Below are positions 53,534 to 63,835 of a stretch of DNA of 64,000 bases, piece after piece. Under the pieces are notes generated by a model. The model was not told the DNA's origin, searched no databases, and saw only the letters and a program-made list of their open reading frames with translations. This DNA comes from Alphaproteobacteria bacterium (GTDB lineage: Bacteria; Pseudomonadota; Alphaproteobacteria; Micropepsales; Micropepsaceae). Position 1 is the stretch's first letter. Each line of letters starts with the position of its first letter. Both the position numbers and the translations under genes were made by a program. The DNA is taken from NCBI GenBank assembly GCA_017307355.1, contig JAFKFG010000029.1, positions 1 through 64,000 on the forward strand, given 5' to 3'.

Positions 53534-53929
53534 ATGCGGCTCAAATTTGGCCTCGTGCTTACCATTCTGACGGTCGCGGGATCGCCCGCGGCATTCGCGC
53601 AGGCCAATTGTTCCATGCCGATACCGCCAGCGGCGCCCGATGGCCGCACCGCCAGTCAGCAGCAGATCGCGGCGGCGGTCACCGACGCCAAGAATTTCAT
53701 CGCCCAGTCCGACGTCTATCAGAACTGCCTGCTCGACTATGTGCGGACGCAAAAGGAACAGGCTGCCGAGGCGCTCAAGGACCGGGACAACAAAGACAAG
53801 AAGCCTTTCGATCCCTATATCGAAACCCAGATCCAGAAGCAGATCGACAGCAACCAGGCCGCGAAGGTGCGCACCGGCGCCGAGATCAACGCCGCCGTCA
53901 ACGACTTCAAGCTGGCGCACCCGAAATAA
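53534..53929 (+). CDS. Small secreted alpha-helical protein, function unknown
   Basis: 131 residues from ATG 53534 (GGGGAG 11 nt upstream). A Sec signal peptide (1-22, ending AAFAQ) precedes a short Pro-rich segment with one Cys, then a long charged helix (IAAAVTDAKNFIAQSDVYQN, CLLDYVRTQKEQAAEALKD) with a second Cys in CLLDY. No family was recognised. The 217-bp gap upstream can hold its promoter. Confidence 0.78.
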   Translation: MRLKFGLVLTILTVAGSPAAFAQANCSMPIPPAAPDGRTASQQQIAAAVTDAKNFIAQSDVYQNCLLDYVRTQKEQAAEALKDRDNKDKKPFDPYIETQIQKQIDSNQAAKVRTGAEINAAVNDFKLAHPK

Positions 53930-53990
53930 GCCCGTTCAGGGGCCGGCGGCTTTTCGCTTGTTGAGAGCGAATCACCTATCATCGCGCGCC

Positions 53991-54599
53991 ATGAGTGAAG
54001 CGGCATTGGCACCCCTGGAAGCAGCACCGGGCAGGAGCGGCAGAAAAACGCGCCCCGCCAATATGTCGAAGGCCGCATCGCGATCCTCCATCCTGGATGC
54101 CGCGCGCCGGGTCGCCGCGCGCGACGGCGCCCGCGATCTTTCGCTGCGGTCCGTGGCGGCGGAGGCGGGTTTCGCGCCGGCCGGGCTTTACGGTTATTTC
54201 CGGGGCAAGGACGAATTGCTGCTGGCCTTGGCGGCGGACGATCTTGCCCAACTGGCGCGCGCCATGCGCGAAGCCGGCGGCTTGAAGGGCGCGAGCCTGG
54301 CCGCGCTGACGTTGCTGGGCCGGACCGAAACCATCGCGGCGGCCTCTCAGGCCTTGCCGCGCGAAGGCGGCGGCGGCGATGCGGAACGGCTTTTCAATGG
54401 CCGGATGATCGCAGCCCTCCGGGCGCTTTCGGAAGCCAGCGGCCTGCCGTCGGACAATCGCGAAAATCAATGCGATGTGGTTCTGGTCGCGGCGGCCTTG
54501 TCGGGCCTGGCCTTGCTGGAACGTTCGGGCCGGCTGGGCGCGTTGGGCTTTCAGGCGGACGAGATTCTGGCCCGCCTGTCCAACCGGTTCGCTAAATAA
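53991..54599 (+). CDS. TetR-family transcriptional regulator
   Basis: 202 residues from ATG 53991. After a basic, disordered N-terminus, the helix-turn-helix domain lies at about 30-85: SILDAARRVAARDGARDLSLRSVAAEAGFAPAGLYGYF then RGKDELLLALA. The C-terminal ligand domain is divergent, so the effector is unknown. The open frame begins further upstream, inside the preceding gene, but that part is not TetR-like. It abuts the convergent PCu(A)C gene. Confidence 0.88.
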   Translation: MSEAALAPLEAAPGRSGRKTRPANMSKAASRSSILDAARRVAARDGARDLSLRSVAAEAGFAPAGLYGYFRGKDELLLALAADDLAQLARAMREAGGLKGASLAALTLLGRTETIAAASQALPREGGGGDAERLFNGRMIAALRALSEASGLPSDNRENQCDVVLVAAALSGLALLERSGRLGALGFQADEILARLSNRFAK

Positions 54600-55037
54600 T
54601 CATTTTCCGGTTGCGTCCCGCACGGGGAAATTCGCCGTCACCGTCGCGCCGTCCTTGAACGTCAGGGTGACCGGCACGCTGGCGCCCGGCTTGATCGCGG
54701 GGCCCGGCTGCATGCACATCAAGTGATAACCGCCCTGCTTGAATTCCAGCGTGCCGCCGGGCGCGACATCGATGCTGTCGACATGGCGCATGCTGCTCAT
54801 GCCGCCCTGGTTTTCGGAAAGATGCAGCATCAGCATGCCGCAAGCGGGCGATTGCGCGCCGGTCAACGTCACCATCGCCTTGCCGTCATTGTGCAGGACG
54901 AAATACCCCCCGGCGGGCACCGAACCTGGCAGGGCGCGCATCCAGGGCGCTTCGATGCGCAGCGGGGCGGCGGGTGCCGCAAGGGCGGCCGTTGCGGCGA
55001 TCATGGAAGTCAGCAGCGGAATGAAGAACATCTTCAT
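54600..55037 (-). CDS. PCu(A)C copper chaperone
   Basis: 145 residues with a signal peptide (1-20, ALAAPAAP) and the PCu(A)C domain: IEAPWMRALPGSVPAGGYF, HNDGKAMVTLTGAQSPACG, then the ligand region MLHLSENQGGMSSM and YHLMCM. This approximates the H(M)x10Mx21HxM Cu(I) motif. The family delivers copper to the CuA site of cytochrome oxidase, often with Sco. Neither Sco nor oxidase genes are nearby; copC and copD are 23 kb away. Confidence 0.92.
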   Translation of the reverse strand: MKMFFIPLLTSMIAATAALAAPAAPLRIEAPWMRALPGSVPAGGYFVLHNDGKAMVTLTGAQSPACGMLMLHLSENQGGMSSMRHVDSIDVAPGGTLEFKQGGYHLMCMQPGPAIKPGASVPVTLTFKDGATVTANFPVRDATGK

Positions 55038-55126
55038 GGTGGGGCGCCCTTTGCCGTAACGGTCGGAGCGCGGAACTTTGTCTTTTGCCGGCGCGGGGTC
55101 AACGTTCCGGATGTCGCGGGGACCCC

Positions 55127-55169
55127 AAAAAGCTTACACCCCCGAACCATTTCTGGTTCGAAGGTGTAA
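55127..55169 (-). terminator. Terminator-like hairpin, minus strand
   Basis: On the minus strand TTACACC-TTC-GAACC pairs with GGTTC-GGG-GGTGTAA; the central three pairs include two G-U wobbles that exist only in minus-strand RNA. A run of five T follows. It would end a transcript coming from the hut side. Confidence 0.7.
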
Positions 55170-55326
55170 ACCGAAGGGTGTCACCCTTTTGACCGGTGCC
55201 GTGTCAGCGGCTTGGGTCGATGTTCCAACTGTCTGTTCCGGTATCAAGCCGGATAATCTGTTCGGGATTTCTCCCGTTTCGCGTACGATTCAATTGTGTG
55301 CGGCGGTTCTTTTTCAAGGAACCGTT

Positions 55327-55345
55327 GGCCCCTTCGAAAGGGGCC
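55327..55345. repeat. Perfect 8-bp hairpin in the 55-kb gap
   Basis: GGCCCCTT, loop CGA, AAGGGGCC. It directly follows another hairpin (CGGTTC/GAACCG at 55304-55324), suggesting a structured transcript. Confidence 0.7.
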
Positions 55346-55635
55346 GTGATCTTATCGCCGGTGGCGTGCTTTCCATCTGGAACCTCCTGCGAAAGTTTCC
55401 AACCGCGCGGCCAAGTGAATCGCGCTGTCCGGGGGTTCATCGGGGCGAAGCTGGTCCGTTCGACAGACCTCGCGATGGCGATCCTCAGGGATCTATAACC
55501 ACGCTACACCCGAGAAGCACGCGACGAGCAGGCAAGAAAACTCTCAACCGCAAAAAAATTAAACGCCTGTGACGCCTCGACGTCAATGTGTATTTCCATT
55601 CCGGTGCGGGGAGAAAAAGCCGGTATCCGGCGTTA

Positions 55636-55660
55636 TGCGCGAACGGCGCACTCTTTTTTT
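55636..55660 (+). terminator. Terminator-like hairpin, plus strand
   Basis: TGCGC, loop GAACG, GCGCA, then CTC and seven T. Orientation suits a plus-strand transcript ending just before the hutD 3' end, though no plus-strand gene is recognised upstream. Confidence 0.55.
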
Positions 55661-55681
55661 GCGAATGATTGTTGCGGAGAT

Positions 55682-56281
55682 TCAGACCGCGATCCGCTCC
55701 GGCAATAAAGAAATAACGTAGAGGCCCTTCGGCCCCGCCCCCGACCGGTCGCACAGCAACCGCGCTCCATCCGGCATCGGCCGGTCGAGCTGGGCGGCAT
55801 CGAGCGGTTTCAAGGCGATGGCCGTTTCGCCGATCCGGAGTGAAAGATCGCACAACGCCACCAGGATGGTGGTGCGCGCATGCGCAGGAATGCAAAAAGC
55901 TCCGTCCGCTTCGACCCGCGCCATCTGGGACGAGACCTGCCCGCGCCGGGTCATCACATTCAAATCCATGGCAGGACCGTCCGGAACGTCCGCCCGGCAG
56001 GGACTATCGCCGGCAAAGGCGATGGGATCGCATCCCGGCGCAAGCGTGACCGGGGCCTGACCATCGATCTCAAGACGGATCGTTCCCTCGAGAGCCGCCA
56101 GCCGCCGGTCGGTGCCGGGAAAATTCGAAAAGGGGCCGCCTTCACTTACCTCCGCGATGCTGACGCGCCATTCGAAACCGTCGAGCGTCGCGCCCGGCGG
56201 GAACACCGCGATCTCGCGGGTCACGCCTTTGCCGTTTTTCCAGGGCGTTGCGACGCGGCTCCGGGCCGGATGCAGGGTCAT
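55682..56281 (-). CDS. hutD: HutD family protein
   Basis: 199 residues from ATG 56281; the frame is open further upstream inside hutU, but HutD homology begins at TLHPARSRVATPWKNGKGVTREI. Other signatures are GFEWRVSIAEVSEGGPFS, PGTDRRLAALEG and AFAGDSPCRA (a cupin-like fold). HutD is thought to limit the upper level of hut activity in Pseudomonas; its biochemical role is unknown. It is last in hutI-hutH-hutG-hutU-hutD, 10 nt after hutU. Confidence 0.9.
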   Translation of the reverse strand: MTLHPARSRVATPWKNGKGVTREIAVFPPGATLDGFEWRVSIAEVSEGGPFSNFPGTDRRLAALEGTIRLEIDGQAPVTLAPGCDPIAFAGDSPCRADVPDGPAMDLNVMTRRGQVSSQMARVEADGAFCIPAHARTTILVALCDLSLRIGETAIALKPLDAAQLDRPMPDGARLLCDRSGAGPKGLYVISLLPERIAV

Positions 56282-56291
56282 GCGCACGTGC

Positions 56292-57968
56292 TTATCGGTT
56301 TTGATTATTGATGCTGGGTAGATCGAGGCCCTTTTCCTGCGCGCATTGGATGGCGATGTCGTATCCGGCATCGGCATGACGCATGACGCCGGTGGCGGGA
56401 TCGTTCCAAAGGACATTGGCCAGGCGCTTGGCGGCAGCCTCGGTGCCATCGGCGACGATCACCATGCCGGCATGCTGGGAGTAACCCATCCCCACGCCAC
56501 CGCCATGATGCAGCGACACCCAGGTGGCGCCGGAGGCGGTGTTGAGCAGGGCATTGAGCATAGGCCAGTCGGAGACCGCGTCGGAGCCGTCCTTCATCGC
56601 TTCGGGCTCCCGGTTGGGGGAGGCCACCGAGCCGGAGTCCAGATGATCGCGGCCGATCACGATGGGTGCCTTGAGCTCGCCCTTGGCCACCATCTCGTTG
56701 AAGGCCAGCCCCAGACGGTGCCGGTCGCCCAAGCCCACCCAGCAGATGCGGGCGGGCAGGCCCTGGAACTTGATCTTGCTGCGGGCCATGGAAAGCCAAT
56801 TGTGCAGATGGGCATTGTCCGGCAGCAGCTCTTTGACCTTCTGGTCGGTCTTGTAGATGTCTTCCGGATCCCCCGAGAGCGCCACCCAGCGGAACGGGCC
56901 GATCCCCCGGCAGAACAGCGGGCGGATATAGGCCGGCACGAAGCCGGGAAAGTCGAAGGCATTGGCGACGCCTTCGTCCTTGGCCATCTGGCGGATATTG
57001 TTGCCGTAATCGACGGTGGGCACGCCCAGCTTCTGGAACGCCAGCATCGCCTGCACATGGACGGCCATGGATTGCTTGGCCGCCTTCTCCACCGCTTTGG
57101 GATCGCGCTCGCGCATGCTGGCCCATTGGTCCAGGCTCCAGCCCTGGGGCAGATAGCCGTTGATGGGATCATGGGCCGAGGTCTGGTCGGTCAGAAGGTC
57201 CGGCTTGACGCCGGCCCGCAGCAGTTCGGGCAACACTTCGCAGGCATTGCCCAAAAGCCCCACCGAGACCGGCTGGCGCGCCTGGGTGGAGCGGCGGATG
57301 ATCTCCAGCGCATGGTCGAGATTGGTGGCGACCTGGTCCAGATAGCCGGTGCGCATGCGCATATCGATGCGCGAGGGCTGGCACTCGATGGCAAGACACG
57401 AAGCCCCGGCCATCACCGCGGCGAGCGGCTGGGCGCCGCCCATGCCGCCCAAGCCCGCCGTCAGCAGCCAGCGGCCTGACAGGTCTCCGCCATAATGCTG
57501 GCGGCCCATCTCGGCAAAGGTCTCGTAGGTGCCCTGCACGATGCCCTGGGCACCGATATAGATCCAGGAGCCGGCGGTCATCTGGCCGTACATGGCCAGG
57601 CCCTTGCGGTCCAGTTCGTTGAAATGATCCCAGGTCGCCCAATGGGGCACCAGGTTGGAATTGGCGATCAAGACGCGCGGGGCATTCTCATGGGTGCGGA
57701 ACACCCCCACCGGCTTGCCCGACTGGATCAGCAAGGTCTGATCGGCTTCCAGCCGCTTCAAGGTGGAGACAATGAGATCGAAGCTCTCCCAGTCCCGCGC
57801 CGCCCGCCCGATCCCGCCATAGACCACCAGCTCTTCGGGACGTTCGGCCACGTCCGGATGCAGGTTGTTCATGATCATCCGCAGCGGCGCCTCCGTCAGC
57901 CAGCTCTTCGCCGCCAACTGGTTGCCGGTTGCCGGCCGTATCACTCGGCTATTGTCTATCCGCGTCAT
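56292..57968 (-). CDS. hutU: Urocanate hydratase HutU
   Basis: 558 residues, full length. It converts urocanate to imidazolone propionate using tightly bound NAD+ as an electrophile. The N-terminal [20 protein letters not shown] and central [15 protein letters not shown] (NAD binding) are diagnostic, as are [13 protein letters not shown] and the C-terminal [13 protein letters not shown]; the active-site Cys lies in the [14 protein letters not shown] region. It sits 9 nt after hutG and is the second enzyme of histidine degradation. Confidence 0.97.
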   Translation of the reverse strand: MTRIDNSRVIRPATGNQLAAKSWLTEAPLRMIMNNLHPDVAERPEELVVYGGIGRAARDWESFDLIVSTLKRLEADQTLLIQSGKPVGVFRTHENAPRVLIANSNLVPHWATWDHFNELDRKGLAMYGQMTAGSWIYIGAQGIVQGTYETFAEMGRQHYGGDLSGRWLLTAGLGGMGGAQPLAAVMAGASCLAIECQPSRIDMRMRTGYLDQVATNLDHALEIIRRSTQARQPVSVGLLGNACEVLPELLRAGVKPDLLTDQTSAHDPINGYLPQGWSLDQWASMRERDPKAVEKAAKQSMAVHVQAMLAFQKLGVPTVDYGNNIRQMAKDEGVANAFDFPGFVPAYIRPLFCRGIGPFRWVALSGDPEDIYKTDQKVKELLPDNAHLHNWLSMARSKIKFQGLPARICWVGLGDRHRLGLAFNEMVAKGELKAPIVIGRDHLDSGSVASPNREPEAMKDGSDAVSDWPMLNALLNTASGATWVSLHHGGGVGMGYSQHAGMVIVADGTEAAAKRLANVLWNDPATGVMRHADAGYDIAIQCAQEKGLDLPSINNQNR

Positions 57969-57977
57969 CTCAGCTCT

Positions 57978-58787
57978 CTAAGTGGCAAAGTGAATACAGG
58001 CTTTGAGAATGCCGGTCAGAACCGCGCGTGCCTTGGCGGCGCGCCTGGCGTCAAAATCCGTAGGCCAGTTGGCGGGCGTCGCCGCGCCGGACGGCTCGTC
58101 CATATAGGTCCGGCAGGCAAGCTCCATCTGCACGGCATGAATTCCGGCGGTCGGATTTCCGTAATGGCGCGTGGTCCATCCGCCGCGGAAGCGCCCGTTG
58201 GTGACCCATGTCAGTCCGGAGCGGGCGCAGATCTCCTCCAGAGAGGCGGTGAGCTCCGGCGCGCAGGTTCGCCCATTGTCGGTGCCCAGATTGAAATGCG
58301 GCAACACCCCATCGAACAGGCGCGGAACGCCTGACCGGATGGAATGGGCGTCATAGAGCACGACGTTGCCGTGCCGCAGCCGCAGCCGCGCGATCTCGCG
58401 GGCAAGGGCCTCGTGATAGGGATCGAAAAAAAGCCGCCGCCGCTCGGCGATCTGTGCTTCGTCGGGCTCCAGCCCGGCTTGATAAAGCGGCTCACCGTCG
58501 AAACTGGTGAGCGGGCAAAGACCTGTGGTGGCCTGGCCGGGATAGAGCGATGCGCCGCTGGGGTCGCGGTTCGCATCGATCACGGTGCGCGATATGTCCG
58601 TCGCGATCATGGTGGCATCGAGCGCCTCCGCGAATTCGTATAAGCGGCGAACCCACCAGTCCGTATCCTTGCGGGCCAGCCAGGGCGAAACGAGCCGCTG
58701 TTCGATGGCATCGGGAATTTGCGTGCCGGCATGGGGAAAAGAGACGATCAAAGGCGCCTGGCCCCGGCGTATGTGCACCCCCGTCAT
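57978..58787 (-). CDS. hutG: N-formylglutamate deformylase HutG
   Basis: 269 residues. The N-terminal [16 protein letters not shown], the [13 protein letters not shown] helix, the [14 protein letters not shown] metal/substrate motif and [14 protein letters not shown] are those of N-formylglutamate amidohydrolase. It releases glutamate and formate from N-formylglutamate, the last step of the five-enzyme route, consistent with hutF in the same locus. Start overlaps the hutH stop by 4 nt. Confidence 0.95.
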   Translation of the reverse strand: MTGVHIRRGQAPLIVSFPHAGTQIPDAIEQRLVSPWLARKDTDWWVRRLYEFAEALDATMIATDISRTVIDANRDPSGASLYPGQATTGLCPLTSFDGEPLYQAGLEPDEAQIAERRRLFFDPYHEALAREIARLRLRHGNVVLYDAHSIRSGVPRLFDGVLPHFNLGTDNGRTCAPELTASLEEICARSGLTWVTNGRFRGGWTTRHYGNPTAGIHAVQMELACRTYMDEPSGAATPANWPTDFDARRAAKARAVLTGILKACIHFAT

Positions 58788-60322
58788 GACGCCTCGAGCC
58801 CCGGCAAGTGGACGCCATCCAGAGCCCGCACGATGGCTCCGCTGCGCACCAGCGCGTTGGCCTGCTCCAGGTCGGGATGCATATGACGGTCATCGTCCAG
58901 GATGGCGATTTTGGCCCGGACCGTGCGGCGCACATTCTCCAGGCATATGCTGGATGTCAGGCCTTGATGGAAATCGCAGCCCTGCGCCGCCGCCAGAAGC
59001 TCGATCCCGATGATGGCGGTGGTGTTCTTGGCCATCGGCATCAGCCGGCGCGATCCATGCGCGGCCATCGAGACATGATCTTCCTGGTTGGCGGAGGTGG
59101 GGATGGAATCCACGCTGGCGGGATAGGCGCTCTGCTTGTTCTCCGACACCAGGGCGGCGGCGGTGACCTGGGGAATCATAAAGCCGGAATTCAGTCCGGG
59201 CCGGGGCGTGAGAAATGCCGGCAGGCCGGACAGTGCCGGATCGATCAGCATGGCGATGCGCCGCTCGGCAAGAGAACCGATCTCGCAGAAGGCCAATGCA
59301 ATGATGTCGGCGGCAAAGGCCACCGGTTCGGCGTGAAAATTCCCGCCCGACAAAGCCTGGTCGCTTTCGGCGAAAATCAATGGATTGTCCGACACCCCAT
59401 TGGCTTCGTCGCGCAAGGTCTCTGCTGCCTGCCGCAGAATGGTGAGGACGGCGCCCATCACTTGTGGCTGGCAGCGCAGGCAATAGGGATCCTGCACCCT
59501 AGGATCGCCCGACAGATGCGATGCGCGAATGGCCGATCCGGCCATCAATTCGCGAAGCGCGGCCGCGCTTTCGATCTGGCCTTGATGCTTGCGGATGCGA
59601 TGGATGCGCGGATCGAACGGCGTGTCCGATCCGCGCGCGGCTTCGGTCGACAGCGCCCCGGTCACCAGCGCGGCCTGGAACGCATTCTCCGCTTCGAAAA
59701 GGCCCGCCAGCGCATAGGCGGTGGAGAATTGCGTGCCGTTCAAAAGCGCCAGGCCTTCCTTGGGGCCGAGCGTCACGGGATCGAGGCCCACCGATTGGAG
59801 CGCGGCGCGTGCCGGCATTCTGGTGGAGTCCATAATGATCTCGCCGATGCCCATCATCGCGGCGGCCATATGGGCCAACGGCGCCAGATCGCCGGAGGCA
59901 CCGACGGAGCCCTGGGCGGGCACCACTGGCGTCAGGCCGCTGGCCAGCATCGATGTCAGGAACTCCACGACCGCCGGCCGCACGCCGGAATAGCCCTGGG
60001 CCAGGCTGCACAATTTCAGCGCCATCATCAGGCGCGCGATATCGGCCGGCATCGGATCGCCGGTTCCCGCCGCGTGAGACAGGACGATGTTTCGCTGCAA
60101 CTGCGCCAGATCCGCATCGCCGATGCGGGTGCTGGCCAGTTTTCCGAAGCCGGTATTGATTCCGTATATCGCGTCGCCGGTCTTGAGAATGCGGGCCACG
60201 GCATCGGCGCTTTCCCGGATCGGGCCGGCGCATGCCGGGTCCAGCGCCACGGCCGCGCCATGATAGATCGCGCGCCAGTCCCGCAGCGGAACATGTCCCG
60301 GGTTCAGCGGCTTTCCGGTCAT
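58784..60322 (-). CDS. hutH: Histidine ammonia-lyase HutH
   Basis: 512 residues. The Ala142-Ser143-Gly144 triplet in [15 protein letters not shown] cyclises to the MIO prosthetic group. [11 protein letters not shown] and the [13 protein letters not shown] segment complete the active site. It deaminates histidine to urocanate, the first step. Start overlaps the hutI stop (ATGA at 60319-60322), and its own stop overlaps hutG. Confidence 0.97.
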   Translation of the reverse strand: MTGKPLNPGHVPLRDWRAIYHGAAVALDPACAGPIRESADAVARILKTGDAIYGINTGFGKLASTRIGDADLAQLQRNIVLSHAAGTGDPMPADIARLMMALKLCSLAQGYSGVRPAVVEFLTSMLASGLTPVVPAQGSVGASGDLAPLAHMAAAMMGIGEIIMDSTRMPARAALQSVGLDPVTLGPKEGLALLNGTQFSTAYALAGLFEAENAFQAALVTGALSTEAARGSDTPFDPRIHRIRKHQGQIESAAALRELMAGSAIRASHLSGDPRVQDPYCLRCQPQVMGAVLTILRQAAETLRDEANGVSDNPLIFAESDQALSGGNFHAEPVAFAADIIALAFCEIGSLAERRIAMLIDPALSGLPAFLTPRPGLNSGFMIPQVTAAALVSENKQSAYPASVDSIPTSANQEDHVSMAAHGSRRLMPMAKNTTAIIGIELLAAAQGCDFHQGLTSSICLENVRRTVRAKIAILDDDRHMHPDLEQANALVRSGAIVRALDGVHLPGLEAS

Positions 60323-61524
60323 AATCCCCTCCAGACACGCGCATGCAGTGGATTAAGGCCCATATTGTAGACCAGCTCCGACAATTGATTCACATTCCAG
60401 ATGGCCAGGTCGCAGCGCTTGCCGGCCTCCAGCGATCCCAGCTCGGCAAGATGGCCCAGCGCCCGCGCCGCCTCGCGCGTCATGCCCGCCAGGCATTCTT
60501 CGACGGTGAGGCGGAAAAGGGTCGCGGCCATGTTCATCACCAGCAGCGGCGAGGTGAGGGGCGATGTGCCGGGGTTGCAATCGCTGGCGACGGCGATCTT
60601 GACGCCACAGGATCGCAGCATTGCGACCGGCGGAACCTTTGTCTCTCTCAGGAAATAGAAGGCGCCGGGCAAAAGGACGGCCACCGTTCCGGCCGCGGCC
60701 ATCGCGGCGGCGCCGCTTTCATCGACATATTCGAGATGATCCGCCGACAGCGCGCCGGATTCCGCAGCCAGCGCCGCCCCGCCCGAATTGGACAATTGCT
60801 CCGCATGCATCTTGACGGCGAGGCCGGTCTTGGCCGCCGCGGCCAGCACGCGCGCCGATTGCGCGCGCGAAAATCCGATGGTCTCGCAAAAAACATCCAC
60901 CGCTTCCGCCAGATCGGCTTTGGCGATGCGCGGGATCATCACATGACAGACTTCATCGACATATCCGTCCGGATCGCCGGCGGACTCCGGCGGCAAGGTA
61001 TGGGCGCCCAGAAAAGTGGTGCAGATTTTCACCGCCCTGCGGCCTTCCAGATCCCGCGCCGCGGTGAGCTGCTTGATTTCGTCCTTCAGGCGAAGGCCAT
61101 AGCCGGATTTGATTTCGACCGTGCTCACCCCTTCGGCCATCATCGCGTCCAGCCGGGGCAATGCCTGCGTCACCAAGCCTTGGCGGGTAGCGGCGCGGGT
61201 CTGGCGGACCGTGGCGGAAATTCCGCCCCCGGCGCGGGCGATTTCTTCATAGGATGCGCCGTTCAATCGCTGTTCGAATTCGGCGGCGCGGTTTCCGGCA
61301 TAGACAAGATGGGTATGGCAGTCGATCAACCCGGGCGTGATCCAGCGGCCTTCGCAATCGATCCGCTCGGCGGCCTGGAATGTAGGGGCATCCTGCGCGG
61401 CACCCGCGAAGATGATGTTGCCGCCATTGGCGGCGATCACGCCATTGTCGATGATTCCGATGCCGGGGCGAGAGGGGGCCAAGGTGGCCAGGCGCGCATT
61501 ACGCCATACCCGTTCGCAACGCAT
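60319..61524 (-). CDS. hutI: Imidazolonepropionase HutI
   Basis: About 401 residues from ATG 61524; GGAGG is 4-5 nt upstream, and the ATG at 61527 directly adjoins it. An amidohydrolase with metal motif [22 protein letters not shown], the metal histidine in [13 protein letters not shown], and [13 protein letters not shown]. It opens imidazolone propionate to N-formimino-glutamate. It is first in the hutIHGUD operon, transcribed from the intergenic region that holds the HutC-type operator. Confidence 0.96.
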   Translation of the reverse strand: MRCERVWRNARLATLAPSRPGIGIIDNGVIAANGGNIIFAGAAQDAPTFQAAERIDCEGRWITPGLIDCHTHLVYAGNRAAEFEQRLNGASYEEIARAGGGISATVRQTRAATRQGLVTQALPRLDAMMAEGVSTVEIKSGYGLRLKDEIKQLTAARDLEGRRAVKICTTFLGAHTLPPESAGDPDGYVDEVCHVMIPRIAKADLAEAVDVFCETIGFSRAQSARVLAAAAKTGLAVKMHAEQLSNSGGAALAAESGALSADHLEYVDESGAAAMAAAGTVAVLLPGAFYFLRETKVPPVAMLRSCGVKIAVASDCNPGTSPLTSPLLVMNMAATLFRLTVEECLAGMTREAARALGHLAELGSLEAGKRCDLAIWNVNQLSELVYNMGLNPLHARVWRGL

Positions 61525-61563
61525 CATTCCTCCAGGCAACGGACGCGGGCGTCCCACCCTATA

Positions 61564-61575
61564 ATGTCTAGACAT
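61564..61575. promoter_or_regulatory. HutC-type operator in the hutI-hutF divergent region
   Basis: Perfect palindrome ATGTCTAGACAT followed by AT, identical over 14 bp to the site at 63796. Position between the hutI and hutF starts fits repression of both operons by the GntR-type HutC encoded downstream. The function is inferred. Confidence 0.8.
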
Positions 61576-61625
61576 ATTGCAAAAAGGGATGGACTGTCCA
61601 GCCTGTGCATCGCAGCGATGGAACC

Positions 61626-62987
61626 ATGACGGCCACGTATTTGCAGTTCGACACGGCGCTGTTGCCCAGCGGATGGGCGGAAAATGTCCGGATCCGGATC
61701 GGCGGCGGCGCCATCCGGGAGGTGACGCCGGGCGCCGATCCCGCGCCGGGCGTGGAACGGCACAGGATCGGCCTGCCGGGCATGCCGAACCTGCACAGCC
61801 ATGCCTTCCAGCGCGGCTTTGCCGGCCTGGGCGAACGGCGCGTTCACGCGCATGACGATTTCTGGAGCTGGCGGGACATTATGTACCGGTTTGTCGACCG
61901 GATCTCGCCTGACGATCTGGAAGCCATCGCCGCGCTGGCTTTCATGGAGATGCTGGAAAGCGGTTTCACCCATGTGGGCGAGTTTCACTATCTGCACCGG
62001 GCGACCGACGGCGCCTTCTATGACGATCCGGCGGCGATGGCGGGCCGCATCGCGGCGGCGGCGGAGATTTCGGGAATCGGCCTGACCCTGCTGCCGGTCT
62101 TTTATGCCCATTCCGGTTTCGGCGGCGCGCCGCCCCATGCCGGCCAGAAGCGGTTCATTTCGACGCCCGACGAATTCGCGAAGCTGGTGGAAGGCTCCAT
62201 CGTCGCGGTCGCGGGCCTGACCAACAGCCTGGTGGGAATCGCGCCGCACAGTTTGCGGGCCGTGACGGGCGCCGAACTGACGGAGATCCTGTCCCTGGCC
62301 AGGACGTCTCCGGTTCACATCCATGTGGCCGAGCAGACGCGGGAGGTAGAGGATTGCAAAGCCTGGTGCGGAAAAACGCCCGTGGCCTGGCTGATGGAAA
62401 ACGCTCCGGTCGATTCCCGCTGGTGCCTGGTCCATGCCACCCATGTCGACGAAGCCGAACTCGGCGCCATCGCGGCGTCCGGCGCGGTGGTCGGCCTTTG
62501 CCCCATCACCGAAGCGAATCTGGGAGACGGGGTTTTTCCGCTGGGCAAATTCCTCGAACAAGCGGGCCGCTTCGGCATCGGCTCGGATTCCAACGTTTAC
62601 ATCAGCGCGGCGGAAGAGCTTCGATTGCTGGAATACGCCCAAAGGCTGAATTGCCGGGCCCGCAATGTGGCCGCCTCGACCGCGGCATCGACCGGCCGTT
62701 TTTCCTTCGACGCGGCGATGGCGGGCGGCGCGCAAGCGCTGGGCATCAAATCCGGCCTGGACGTCGGCTCGCCCGCGGATATCATGACTCTGGATGCCGG
62801 GCATGCTGCGCTGGTGTGTCGCTCGGGAGATGCCTTGCTGGACGCTTATGTGTTCGCGGGATCCGGCGGCATCATCGGCGATGTCTGGCGTGGGGGAGAA
62901 AAGCTTGTCCGCAACGGCCGTCATCTGCGCAAGGATGCCATCATTGCCCGTTACCGAAAAACGCTGGGAAGACTGCTTTCGTCTTAG
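61626..62987 (+). CDS. hutF: Formimidoylglutamate deiminase HutF
   Basis: About 453 residues from ATG 61626 (GTG 61605 would add seven). An amidohydrolase-superfamily deaminase: metal motif [25 protein letters not shown]-like segment [40 protein letters not shown] and [11 protein letters not shown]. It converts formiminoglutamate to formylglutamate plus ammonia, so with HutG it bypasses the one-step formiminoglutamase. It is first in hutF-hutC, divergent from hutI. Confidence 0.95.
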   Translation: MTATYLQFDTALLPSGWAENVRIRIGGGAIREVTPGADPAPGVERHRIGLPGMPNLHSHAFQRGFAGLGERRVHAHDDFWSWRDIMYRFVDRISPDDLEAIAALAFMEMLESGFTHVGEFHYLHRATDGAFYDDPAAMAGRIAAAAEISGIGLTLLPVFYAHSGFGGAPPHAGQKRFISTPDEFAKLVEGSIVAVAGLTNSLVGIAPHSLRAVTGAELTEILSLARTSPVHIHVAEQTREVEDCKAWCGKTPVAWLMENAPVDSRWCLVHATHVDEAELGAIAASGAVVGLCPITEANLGDGVFPLGKFLEQAGRFGIGSDSNVYISAAEELRLLEYAQRLNCRARNVAASTAASTGRFSFDAAMAGGAQALGIKSGLDVGSPADIMTLDAGHAALVCRSGDALLDAYVFAGSGGIIGDVWRGGEKLVRNGRHLRKDAIIARYRKTLGRLLSS

Positions 62988-62993
62988 CGCGGC

Positions 62994-63728
62994 ATGAAGG
63001 TCGCATCTTCGCTGCACGAAAAGATCCGCAAGGCCATCGAGGACAAGATCCTCACCGGCGTCTGGGCGCCGGGATATCGCATTCCGTTCGAACGGGATCT
63101 GATGTCCCAATATGGCTGCGCGCGGATGACCGTGAACCGCGCGCTGGCCAGCCTGGTGGATGCGGGCCTGATCGTGAGACGGCGGCGGGTGGGTTCCTTC
63201 GTGGCCCAGCCGCATATCCGGTCGGTAATTCTGGACATCCCGGACATCAAGGCGGACGTGGTTGCCCGGGGTGGCAGTTATAGTCTGCGGCTGCTGTCGC
63301 GGAAGGTGCGCAAGGCCACCCGCGCCGACGAAAAGGCACTGGCGGGCCAGGGCTCGGTGGTGGTGCTGCGTTGCCTGCATCTCGCCAATGGCCGGCCTTT
63401 CGCGCTGGAAGACCGCATCATCAACCTGAAAGCCGTCCCCGCTGCCGCGGAGGCGGATTTTTCCGTGGAGCCGCCCGGCACATGGCTTCTGGGCCATGTG
63501 CCATGGACCGAGGCGGAGCATCGCATCACCGCCGTCAATGCGGATGCCGCGGCCTCCGAGATCCTGGATGTGCCGACGGGAGAGGCCTGCCTGATGCTGG
63601 AGCGCCGGACCTGGCGGGGAAAAGCCAATATCACAGCCGTCCGTCAGCTGTTCGTGGGCGCCACCTACGACCTGATCGCCCGCTTCTCCTCCAAAAGCAT
63701 CGCGCCGCAGAAACATTCCTCGGCCTGA
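62994..63728 (+). CDS. hutC: Histidine utilisation repressor HutC (GntR family)
   Basis: 244 residues. The N-terminal winged helix-turn-helix (1-70: PGYRIPFERDLMSQYGCAR, MTVNRALASLVDAGLIVRRR) is followed by a UTRA ligand domain (RCLHLANGRPFALEDRIIN, PWTEAEHRITAVNAD, CLMLERRTW). The UTRA domain of HutC binds urocanate as the inducer. It is 6 nt after hutF, and two identical palindromes in the locus are its likely sites. Confidence 0.95.
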   Translation: MKVASSLHEKIRKAIEDKILTGVWAPGYRIPFERDLMSQYGCARMTVNRALASLVDAGLIVRRRRVGSFVAQPHIRSVILDIPDIKADVVARGGSYSLRLLSRKVRKATRADEKALAGQGSVVVLRCLHLANGRPFALEDRIINLKAVPAAAEADFSVEPPGTWLLGHVPWTEAEHRITAVNADAAASEILDVPTGEACLMLERRTWRGKANITAVRQLFVGATYDLIARFSSKSIAPQKHSSA

Positions 63729-63795
63729 CGGCGCATTCCGGCGCGCTTTATTGCGATGCACCCAAGGCGAGCCCGTCTTGGCAATTCCGCGCACA

Positions 63796-63807
63796 ATGTC
63801 TAGACAT
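63796..63807. promoter_or_regulatory. Second HutC-type operator
   Basis: ATGTCTAGACAT followed by AT, identical to the hutI-hutF site. It is 68 nt after the hutC stop and about 29 nt before the ATG of the gene running off the window, so that gene is probably also under HutC control. Confidence 0.78.
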
Positions 63808-63835
63808 ATGTGAGCGCAGGGATCCGGTCCGAGGG

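Larger units (their letters stand above)
55038..55681. other. Hairpin-rich region of lower GC, no convincing gene
   Basis: About 640 bp whose base composition is visibly less GC-rich than its flanks. It contains at least five stem-loops: 55127-55169, 55174-55190, 55304-55324, 55327-55345 and 55636-55660. The ORFs in it (plus 55078-55572; minus 55204-55440) have no recognisable protein features. It may encode a structured RNA or be a gene remnant. Confidence 0.5.

Noticed and set aside
55204-55440. Minus-strand 78-codon frame in the 55-kb gap
   Set aside because: No family resemblance and no ribosome site at its ATG. A good AGGAGG site lies in a different frame before a 20-codon ORF. Kept only as part of the structured region.
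55078-55572. Plus-strand 164-codon frame in the 55-kb gap
   Set aside because: No signal, domain or repeat is visible, the codon choice differs from neighbours, and it runs through several strong hairpins.
55596-55632. Degenerate end of a family A element (GTGCGGGGAGAAAAAGCCGG)
   Set aside because: Only the last 20 bases resemble the repeat, and no hairpin 2 partner is present. It could be a remnant but cannot be supported.
55038-55681. tmRNA, RNase P RNA or SRP RNA
   Set aside because: The diagnostic sequences (tag codons, P4 core, SRP tetraloop helix) were not found on either strand.
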